Assembly (NCBI GenBank): GCA_012295275.1
Contig: CM022675.1
Span: 12,890,253 to 12,917,752, forward strand
Source: Chrysomallon squamiferum
Lineage: Eukaryota > Mollusca > Gastropoda > Neomphalida > Peltospiridae
Direction: 5' to 3'
DNA length: 27,500 nucleotides
The position numbers and the translations under genes were made by a program. Numbering within the stretch: position 1 is the stretch's first letter; each line of letters begins with the position of its first letter. Under the pieces are notes generated by a model. That model saw only the letters and a list, made by a program, of their open reading frames with translations. It made no database searches and was not told the DNA's origin. Positions 24,524 through 27,500 of this stretch are shown piece by piece.

Positions 24524-27500
24524 TTTGTTTTTTATTTGTTTTTATTTATTTATTTATTTATTTTTATTTATTTATTCATTTACTTTTTATTTATTTATCT
24601 ATCTATCTACCTATTTATTTAATTAGGGCGGTTTATCTATCTATTTACATTTTATTTATTTGTTTATTTTTTGTTTATTTATTATTTATTTATTTATTTA
24701 TCTGTTTATTTATTCATTTATTTATTCATTTATTTATTTATTTATTTATTTGTTTGTTTGTTTGTTTTTCAGGCTCAGTATGTAAAAAACAGAACTTGCT
24801 GGTAACTGGAAAGGGTGCCATGGTGTGGTCATTGTGATCTGGACGACTTTGGTAACATAACAGTAAACGAAGGGAAAAGGTTGTTAAAAAAAACCCCTTT
24901 TAACCAGTCTTTGCGATAAAATGGGCAGTTCTGGAGGATGCCAGTATATACACCATCAAGACATTCGACCCCCACCCATAATGTCGTTGGTAAAAGATGT
25001 AGTTTGATAATAGATTTTGTCTTTTCTAAGATAACAGATAAAATACATAGAATAAAATCAAATCTTATCACAATCAGGATAGTTGCAAGTTTAAATATTA
25101 TTATTACTACCGGTGCTATTAACATTGTTGTTGTTGTTGTTGTTGTTATTATTATTATTATTATTTTTATTATTTTTAGAAAAAGAAGGTGATTCATCCT
25201 AAAAGTCAAATCCTGAAGAACGATGGAAACAGTAAACAAGCGAAGTCTAAACCCGTCCGTGTCAGACCAGCAGTCGAGTCCAAAGTCTCCGTTCTCACCC
25301 CCGAAATCTCCATACTCACCCCCTGCGTCGTTTAGAAAGAAGAAACCTGCTTCCAACTCTTACCTGCCGCGTGCAGGGTCGTCGAAAACGAAATCCCAGC
25401 AGAAAGTTCCAGAAAACCCAACAAGCAAAGCCGCAGCCACGCAGTCGGACGGTCCGGTTGTCGGCACAATAGCCACTCCGAAATACGACAGGAAGTCCCA
25501 GCACGGGCATGCGCTGAAAGCTACAAGTCCAGCAAGCACCGCAGTCGTGTCCACAACATCTTCAGCCAGTGTAAACAGCAGCAAGTCCTCTGAACGTACG
25601 CAGATACTGAAGGAACAGAAACAAAATAACAAGACGATGAACTCCAAAACATTTGTTTCAAAACAAGATTCCAAAACAGCAGAAGGAAAGCACGAAAAAC
25701 GGATAAAGAGTCCTTTTCAGTCTCCAAAGAAGACAGCGGAAAGAAAAACTGTATTGAAGACGACGACTACGGCAATGAAAACAACAGCTACGCCAACGAC
25801 GAGAGAGACGACAGAGGTCAAGTCATCTACAACTGAGTCGATACATTTCAAATACAACAACAAACATCCCGAGTCTGTTAAACTAAGTAAGCTGGAGAGA
25901 CAGTTGAACAGTTCAGCGTGGAAAGTCAAAAAGCTTGCAGTAGAAAAAACTCCGCTGAAATCCAAACAGCCAGACAAATTCCCCAAAAGTCCGTTTAAGC
26001 CTCATCGCAGAACAACGTCGGAGAAGGCCACTGACGTCGTAACGACGACCGTCGCCTTGGAAACTAAACCAGCTGCGAAGGAAGCGACGTCTGACGTGAA
26101 GAAGAATTCCTGGAGCCACTCGTCGGTTGATACGAAGTCGAGGAAGAAGCTTGTTTCAATGAACAGTAAGCACAAACCAATCACATCAGAACTGCCTGGA
26201 AACACAGAACGATCTGGCGAAACGAAACTTTCACAAACAGTGTCTGTGCTTAATGTGATAAAACCAACGATCTTACCTCAGCAGTCGGCAGATGACAAGA
26301 CTCTGAGATCGACGAGACGTCGTCACAAGACAGCAACGTCGCCTTACAAACCCTGGACACAGAGGTCAGCAGTCAGACCTGTACGCACTGACACGTCCAC
26401 TCAGGACGTAACTACAGCATCGTCAACAGCTAAAAAACAAGGCAGAATGACGTCATTTTTCCGTACCGCTACGTCACCTTTCAAGCCGTGGAAAACGACG
26501 ATGCACAAAAAATATATTCGACCTACAGAAACGTCAAGACTTGGTGACGGAAGGAACGAAGAAACGAACGAAGTGAAAGACAAATACAGGCCCGTTGTCG
26601 ACGTTTACGACAGCAACTTGAGTAACAAAACACAGAAGTCTACGACTAACGTTAGAACGACGTTTAGAACAACGGCAGCGGCGAAAGGCCCAACTCTGAC
26701 TGCGGCCACGTTACCACCGTCCCCTTCAACGACATCGTCTTACAGAAAGTACACGACGAAACACAATGAGACTGGATCGACCAGAACGTTTTTCTTGTTT
26801 GCTAAAAATAAACGCTACCCAACTCAAAAAGCAGCGTACCAGTCCCAGACAACACGAAAATATAACTCTGCGAAACATACCACTACTTCAGCGACGCCGT
26901 CACGACGTTCTGCTTCACCTAAAAAGCCAACAACTACGTCAGTGCCCACTACACCACGTTTAACAAGTGTCATGTCTACCCCAGGAAAGAAAATGTCGCT
27001 AACCTCGACAACTGAGAGCATATCTAAACCAAACAAAAGTGGAAAAGATAAAACTACTAAACAAACAACAATGACATCTACTGTATCTCCAACAACTACA
27101 ACCACTGCTAGACGTAGAACGCTTACAGCAACACCGAAACGCCTGTCAACAGCAACTACACCGAAGTCCACTGTTCGATACAGAAAAACAACAACCATCA
27201 CCACCACGACTGCAAGACCGACAACACGAAAACTTCGATCAAAACCAAAAGCCACGTCAGCGACAACAGCCACTACACCATCATCACAAATCACAACCAG
27301 ATCAACGTCTAACACACCGTTAATTACTTCGCCGACTACTCCGGCAGCTACTTTACCAACAAGGGTCACAACAAAACGAACAACAGCAACGACGACAACA
27401 GCAAAAACGAAGGCTACTTCACCAACAGACGCAACAACGACCTTACTTGTGAAGAAAGAAAGTCGCGATGTAACTAGAACCACTGACGCCCTGGACGGTC
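9739..27500 (+). CDS. GH18 chitinase gene, multi-exon, 3' end beyond window (whole locus with introns)
   Basis: This is the span of a secreted glycoside hydrolase family 18 chitinase, which hydrolyses beta-1,4 links in chitin outside the cell. Seven exons join by GT-AG introns with phases 1, 1, 0, 2, 0, 0, 0 into 364 clean codons. They hold a signal peptide, the first conserved strand ([10 protein letters not shown]), the SxGG-like strand (LLAVGGW), the catalytic motif [10 protein letters not shown] with E157 as proton donor, the MSYDLHG strand and the [11 protein letters not shown] strand. Exon 8 carries the final strand (GAMVWSL, DLDDFGN) but is frame-disrupted. A long Thr/Ser/Lys-rich open frame follows and leaves the window. 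Family membership is certain. Orthology to a named vertebrate gene is not, so no symbol is given. Whether the allele makes a full enzyme depends on the exon 8 frameshifts. Confidence 0.9.
9847..9945. repeat. TTA/TTG triplet repeats after exon 1
   Basis: Blocks of TTA and TTG begin about 15 bp past the exon 1 donor. The Leu/Ile/Val frame running on from exon 1 is intronic. Confidence 0.85.
10109..10174. repeat. (GT)n microsatellite, 33 units
   Basis: Pure GT run inside intron 1. Confidence 0.97.
10724..10817. repeat. (TAA)n microsatellite
   Basis: Nearly pure TAA with one interruption near 10798. The minus-strand poly-Tyr and poly-Leu frames are artefacts. Confidence 0.95.
11150..11620. repeat. 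Diverged direct-repeat pair in intron 1
   Basis: GAAATTAGGCGTATAATGAA followed by AATACATA near 11180 recurs as GAAATTAGGCGTATAACGAA followed by GATACATA near 11563, each preceded by TTG(C/T)ATC. The copies are about 383 bp apart. They may be an old tandem duplication or two copies of a dispersed element. Confidence 0.6.
11707..11833. repeat. (GT)n, (TA)n and (AAAT)n cluster
   Basis: GT 11707-11741, TA 11742-11754 and AAAT 11801-11833. Confidence 0.9.
12230..12500. repeat. Degenerate tandem repeat, period about 70 bp
   Basis: The core (T/C)GTGCAGTCATC followed by ATATTTTC recurs: ACAGTCGTGCAGTGAAC near 12241, ACAACTGTGCAGTCATC near 12302, a weak copy near 12370 and AAAAGTTGTGCAGTCATC near 12447. 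Confidence 0.5.
13195..13345. promoter_or_regulatory. CpG-dense patch inside intron 1
   Basis: By eye there are about 18 CpGs in about 140 bp (CCGCGG, CCGCGCGG, CCCGGGG, CCGCGCGTCGAC, GGCGCTGCGCCG), in sharp contrast with the AT-rich flanks. It also contains a GGCGCTGCGCC near-palindrome at about 13319. It could be an internal promoter or an unmethylated element. Minus-strand frames over it show no domain. Confidence 0.35.
13445..13715. repeat. Degenerate TTGTG/TGTTGTA repeat
   Basis: Loose repeats of GTTGTGTTG, TTGTATTTTG and TTGTACTG over about 270 bp. A weak T/G-rich satellite. Confidence 0.6.
14129..14146. repeat. 18-bp perfect palindrome
   Basis: GTCAAGTTATAACTTGAC equals its own reverse complement. 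It follows directly on an ATC triplet run (14106-14128). Confidence 0.9.
14155..14540. mobile_element. Possible tRNA-related SINE-like relic
   Basis: After the palindrome the text AATAGCTGAATGGTACAAG then TCTGACTTCAGTCA recalls a decayed tRNA D-arm and anticodon arm. The following 350 bp is less AT-rich than its surroundings, with the repeated phrase TTCAC(T)TCACAAAGGA / TTCACTTTACAAAGGA (about 14212 and 14288). No B-box is visible. Weak. Confidence 0.2.
14600..15626. other. Intron 1, AT-rich unique stretch
   Basis: Contains TTTA/TTA runs at 14770-14860. Nothing coding seen. Confidence 0.5.
15627..15708. repeat. (CT)n microsatellite, 41 units
   Basis: Pure CT run in intron 1. Confidence 0.98.
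16285..16455. repeat. Degenerate short tandem repeat with TTTCAGTCATA core
   Basis: Copies include TTACCCCAGTCATA, TTATTTCAGTCATA (twice), TCATTTCAGTCACA and TTACTCCAGTCATA, spaced roughly 20-40 bp. Each copy resembles a splice acceptor (Y-rich, then CAG). Confidence 0.6.
16776..16803. repeat. (GAT)n microsatellite
   Basis: Nine GAT units. A looser GAT-rich block follows at 16950-16990. Confidence 0.9.
17146..17187. repeat. TTC/TTA microsatellite forming the exon 2 polypyrimidine tract
   Basis: TTC units change to TTA units and stop six bases before the exon 2 acceptor AG (17192-17193). Confidence 0.9.
17194..17373 (+). CDS. Chitinase coding exon 2: first GH18 barrel strands
   Basis: Encodes residues 32-91. 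It opens with [17 protein letters not shown] and continues with [20 protein letters not shown], which is the hallmark N-terminal block of chitotriosidase-type GH18 enzymes. Cys39 and Cys64 match the conserved first disulfide of the family. The acceptor is TTACTTTCAG (ending 17193) and the donor is CCCC/GTAAGC in phase 1. The polypyrimidine tract of the acceptor is made from a TTC/TTA microsatellite. Intron 1 upstream is about 7.4 kb. The exon ends in [11 protein letters not shown], in the expected place before the LYKQF helix of exon 3. Confidence 0.95.
17374..18344. other. Intron 2
   Basis: AT-rich, with TTTA/TTTATA repeats at 17580-17700. Bounded by GTAAGC and ATCACGTCAG. Confidence 0.85.
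18345..18601 (+). CDS. Chitinase coding exon 3: substrate-binding strand and catalytic DxxDxDxE motif
   Basis: Encodes residues 92-177. It starts [20 protein letters not shown], followed by AVGGWTHGS (the SxGG-like third strand), then helix residues, then [11 protein letters not shown]. The catalytic set is complete: D150, D153, D155 and the acid/base E157. An active hydrolase is therefore expected, rather than a lectin-like chitinase-like protein, in which the Glu is typically replaced. The acceptor is ATCACGTCAG (ending 18344) and the donor is TTATG/GTATGA in phase 0. Base composition is clearly more GC-rich than the flanking introns, as in the other exons. Confidence 0.96.
18986..19302 (+). 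repeat. 15-bp minisatellite in intron 3, about 21 units
   Basis: The unit is GTGTAATTGTTGTTA, with variants GTGAG for GTTAG and AACTG for AATTG, and one 12-bp unit near 19110. Because the unit is a multiple of three it makes an open frame of VIVVS repeats, which is not a protein. AACTG variants recur every 4-5 units, hinting at a higher-order unit. Confidence 0.95.
19328..19452 (+). CDS. Chitinase coding exon 4: barrel middle
   Basis: Encodes residues 178-218: [10 protein letters not shown], then a basic turn, then [22 protein letters not shown] and VINK. This matches the GH18 segment in which the helix after the catalytic strand leads to the LLLSAAVPAG-type strand. The acceptor is AATTGTGTTCAG (ending 19327). 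The donor is AATAA/GTAAGT in phase 2. The next GTAAG four bases later would include an in-frame stop, so 19452 is the only workable end. A 15-bp minisatellite stops about 26 bp before the exon. Confidence 0.93.
19804..19927 (+). CDS. Chitinase coding exon 5: MSYDLHG strand
   Basis: Encodes residues 219-260, starting [17 protein letters not shown]. Met227, Tyr229 and Asp230 form the MxYD motif that lines the GH18 active site and holds the substrate N-acetyl group. The exon continues [11 protein letters not shown], a version of the usual HNAPLY/HNSPLY loop, and ends ASYSV. The acceptor is TTTATGACAG (ending 19803). The donor is AGTGTG/GTAGGT in phase 0. A long TG-rich microsatellite starts about 20 bp after the donor. 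Confidence 0.95.
19928..21309. other. Intron 5, left part
   Basis: Starts with a TG-rich microsatellite (about 19949-20088), then TATG-rich sequence to 20190, then AT-rich DNA with TAC/TTA triplets near 20730-20780. No exon recognised. Confidence 0.8.
21310..21597 (+). repeat. 96-bp tandem repeat, three units, spanning the intron 5 / exon 6 acceptor
   Basis: Units are 21310-21405, 21406-21501 and 21502-21597, each exactly 96 bp. Each starts CATCAGTTTTT, contains the palindrome CATGACGTCATG, and ends with an acceptor plus 15 exon bases (GATGACATTGTGAAG, GACGACGTTGTGAAG, GACGACGTCGTGAAG). Only the third unit continues into true exon 6. Units 1 and 2 differ from each other at only a few positions. 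Confidence 0.95.
21583..21768 (+). CDS. Chitinase coding exon 6: [11 protein letters not shown] strand and start of alpha/beta insertion domain
   Basis: Encodes residues 261-322. It starts [20 protein letters not shown], then [10 protein letters not shown] (the family has GIPxYGRSFTL, so His replaces the usual Arg), then [16 protein letters not shown] and [13 protein letters not shown]. Cys291 and Cys303 form a pair that is not part of the standard mammalian set. The usual Cys just after YYE(I/V) is Lys324, in exon 7. The acceptor is TTCACGTCAG (ending 21582), the donor is ACGAG/GTATAT, and the phase is 0 at both ends (62 codons). The first 15 bases and the acceptor are the last part of a 96-bp unit repeated three times. 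The two upstream copies would read into a stop if used as acceptors. Confidence 0.95.
21980..22019. repeat. Poly-A run with GAA tail in intron 6
   Basis: A run of about 26 A followed by GAAGAAGAAGAA. It could be the 3' end of a retroposon on the + strand. The body upstream is not recognised. Confidence 0.85.
22173..22298 (+). CDS. Chitinase coding exon 7: insertion-domain end and QWVGYDD block
   Basis: Encodes residues 323-364: [20 protein letters not shown], then [15 protein letters not shown], then IQSVQLK. The W352-V-G-Y-D-D block is highly conserved in GH18 chitinases and sits before the last helix and strand. The acceptor is TTATTTCTAG (ending 22172) and the donor is CTCAAA/GTAAGT. Phase is 0 at both ends (42 codons). 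Lys324 stands where most relatives have a Cys. An ACT triplet repeat starts about 27 bp past the donor. Confidence 0.95.
22325..22437. repeat. (ACT)n microsatellite
   Basis: Two ACT blocks separated by TTCTACTATTACTATT, starting about 27 bp after the exon 7 donor. Confidence 0.95.
22540..22790 (+). mobile_element. tRNA-derived SINE relic
   Basis: TGCTCAGTGGTAGAGCATAT at about 22545-22564 is an almost perfect tRNA D-arm and A-box (TAGCTCAGTGGTAGAGC in Ala-like tRNAs). The following anticodon and T-arm regions are decayed, and no clear B-box (GGTTCGAATCC-type) remains. A pyrimidine-rich body (22640-22730) and an A/T-rich end (AATTCCAAATTAAATTAAAC-like, near 22780) follow. This fits a tRNA-headed SINE better than a functional tRNA. 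Confidence 0.6.
22800..23130. other. GC-richer unassigned segment in intron 7
   Basis: Distinctly less AT-rich than its surroundings. It has an 80-codon minus-strand frame (22821-23063, [20 protein letters not shown] start) with no family I recognise. Possibly a decayed mobile element. Confidence 0.3.
23382..23452. repeat. (CT)n microsatellite, 35 units
   Basis: Pure CT run. The poly-Arg/Glu minus-strand frame over it is an artefact. Confidence 0.98.
23453..24014. other. Intron 7, AT-rich stretch
   Basis: No gene seen. It has a GCACGCGCGCGTGTG patch near 23761. Confidence 0.5.
24015..24230. repeat. (AC)n then (ATAC)n microsatellites
   Basis: AC 24015-24059, then ATAC/CACATACA repeats to about 24230. 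CACAACCATACATACATAC occurs twice (about 24119 and 24183). Confidence 0.92.
24386..24770. repeat. (TTTA)n microsatellite abutting the exon 8 acceptor
   Basis: About 385 bp of TTTA with TTTG and TCTA variants. It ends as TTTG repeats that serve as the polypyrimidine-like tract before CAG/GCTCAG at 24772/24773. Confidence 0.95.
24773..24919 (+). CDS. Chitinase coding exon 8: last barrel strand, frame-disrupted
   Basis: After the acceptor TTTGTTTTTCAG (ending 24772) the phase-0 frame reads AQYVKNR, as expected for the last helix, then hits TAA at 24803. The conserved strand [14 protein letters not shown] is present one frame over (from 24793) and meets TGA at 24835-24837. The next conserved block, [14 protein letters not shown], is back in the first frame from 24836 and runs to TAA at 24917. 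So two single-base shifts of opposite sign bracket about 50 bp: one consistent with a short A6 run at 24784-24789, the other with an extra T near 24835. They could be real mutations, an allele or assembly errors. An alternative acceptor at AAACAG (24792) would fix only the first. A possible donor (ACA/GTAAAC, after 24862) would join phase 0 to the exon at 25180. Four residues (about LVTG) also appear inserted before GAMVW. Confidence 0.75.
25122..25178. repeat. TTG/TTA triplet repeats before the tail exon
   Basis: TTG units change to TTA units and then TTTTTA, ending in TAG at 25179, the likely acceptor. Confidence 0.85.
25180..25300 (+). CDS. Probable 5' part of the tail exon, in a different frame from the long ORF
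   Basis: An acceptor-like TATTATTTTTAG ends at 25179. In phase 0 the following bases read [15 protein letters not shown], then [20 protein letters not shown], a Lys/Ser/Pro-rich composition like the tail, but this frame stops at TAG near 25333. The long tail frame is one base over and has stops at 25190 and 25214. Removing one A of the AAA in CCAAAGTC (about 25281) would join VESK to [10 protein letters not shown] smoothly. This suggests a third single-base indel, or a splicing arrangement I cannot see. Low certainty. Confidence 0.35.
25223..27500 (+). CDS. Thr/Ser/Lys/Pro-rich Cys-free tail, probable C-terminal extension of the chitinase, open at window end
   Basis: From ATG 25223 the frame is open for 759 codons and leaves the window, which is far beyond chance in AT-rich DNA. 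It encodes [11 protein letters not shown], then [16 protein letters not shown], then basic and Thr-rich stretches that become mucin-like near the end (repeated TTT, TTP, TTTARP). I see no Cys codon, only four Trp, many Lys/Arg, and five copies of a [KT]-S-P-[FY]-x-P type motif. Runs such as RRRHK could be proprotein cleavage sites. Thr/Ser-rich O-glycosylated linkers after the catalytic domain are known in chitinases, but this one is unusually long and basic. The ATG is only the first in-frame Met; the true exon may begin at 25180 in another frame. It could be the chitinase tail or a separate transcript. Confidence 0.75.
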   Translation, partial: METVNKRSLNPSVSDQQSSPKSPFSPPKSPYSPPASFRKKKPASNSYLPRAGSSKTKSQQKVPENPTSKAAATQSDGPVVGTIATPKYDRKSQHGHALKATSPASTAVVSTTSSASVNSSKSSERTQILKEQKQNNKTMNSKTFVSKQDSKTAEGKHEKRIKSPFQSPKKTAERKTVLKTTTTAMKTTATPTTRETTEVKSSTTESIHFKYNNKHPESVKLSKLERQLNSSAWKVKKLAVEKTPLKSKQPDKFPKSPFKPHRRTTSEKATDVVTTTVALETKPAAKEATSDVKKNSWSHSSVDTKSRKKLVSMNSKHKPITSELPGNTERSGETKLSQTVSVLNVIKPTILPQQSADDKTLRSTRRRHKTATSPYKPWTQRSAVRPVRTDTSTQDVTTASSTAKKQGRMTSFFRTATSPFKPWKTTMHKKYIRPTETSRLGDGRNEETNEVKDKYRPVVDVYDSNLSNKTQKSTTNVRTTFRTTAAAKGPTLTAATLPPSPSTTSSYRKYTTKHNETGSTRTFFLFAKNKRYPTQKAAYQSQTTRKYNSAKHTTTSATPSRRSASPKKPTTTSVPTTPRLTSVMSTPGKKMSLTSTTESISKPNKSGKDKTTKQTTMTSTVSPTTTTTARRRTLTATPKRLSTATTPKSTVRYRKTTTITTTTARPTTRKLRSKPKATSATTATTPSSQITTRSTSNTPLITSPTTPAATLPTRVTTKRTTATTTTAKTKATSPTDATTTLLVKKESRDVTRTTDALDG

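Noticed and set aside
24444-24837. Leu/Phe/Ile/Tyr-rich 129-codon frame that ends in the GAMVWSL block
   Set aside because: Its first part is the intronic TTTA repeat. Only the last residues belong to chitinase exon 8.
26824-27483. 219-codon minus-strand frame rich in Val
   Set aside because: It is the antisense shadow of Thr codons in the plus-strand tail, as are the minus-strand frames over 25316-26583. The plus frame is far longer and carries conserved motifs.

Overview
This is an AT-rich animal (metazoan) nuclear segment, most likely from a mollusc. It has long introns with GT-AG borders, very dense microsatellites and minisatellites, and one recognisable multi-exon gene. The gene is a secreted GH18-family chitinase on the + strand whose N-terminal blocks look like molluscan and vertebrate chitotriosidase/acidic chitinases. 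Mollusc is an inference from gene style and repeat texture, not proven.

Layout. Positions 1-9735 hold no gene I can support. They contain a diverged dispersed-repeat pair (141-252 and 1872-2020), five long GA/CT or TA-GA tracts, a field of triplet repeats (2667-3435), a telomere-like TTAGGGAG array (3491-3535), a CpG-richer segment (about 3690-4300) that could hold a promoter or 5' exon, and a 31-bp minisatellite (5310 to about 5990).

The chitinase runs from 9739 to the right edge. Coding exons are 9739-9832 (signal peptide), 17194-17373, 18345-18601 (catalytic DxxDxDxE), 19328-19452, 19804-19927, 21583-21768, 22173-22298 and 24773 to about 24862/24919 (last barrel strand). A large exon follows from about 25180 past the end of the window. 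Exons 1-7 splice into a clean frame of 364 codons. Exon 8 is broken: it keeps the conserved GAMVWSL and DLDDFGN blocks but in two different frames.

Downstream, a stop-free frame of 759 codons (25223-27500, still open) encodes a Cys-free Thr/Ser/Lys/Pro-rich tail. It carries a repeated [KT]-S-P-[FY]-x-P motif that varies mostly at silent positions. The tail may be the C-terminal extension of the chitinase, reached with further frame uncertainty, or a separate transcript.

The most interesting points are: three exact-length 96-bp repeats that copy the intron5/exon6 acceptor; the broken exon 8 next to an intact long tail; a probable swap of conserved disulfides; the repeated proline motif in the tail; and the habit of tandem repeats abutting exon borders. 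Evidence comes only from reading the sequence. No alignments or searches were run.
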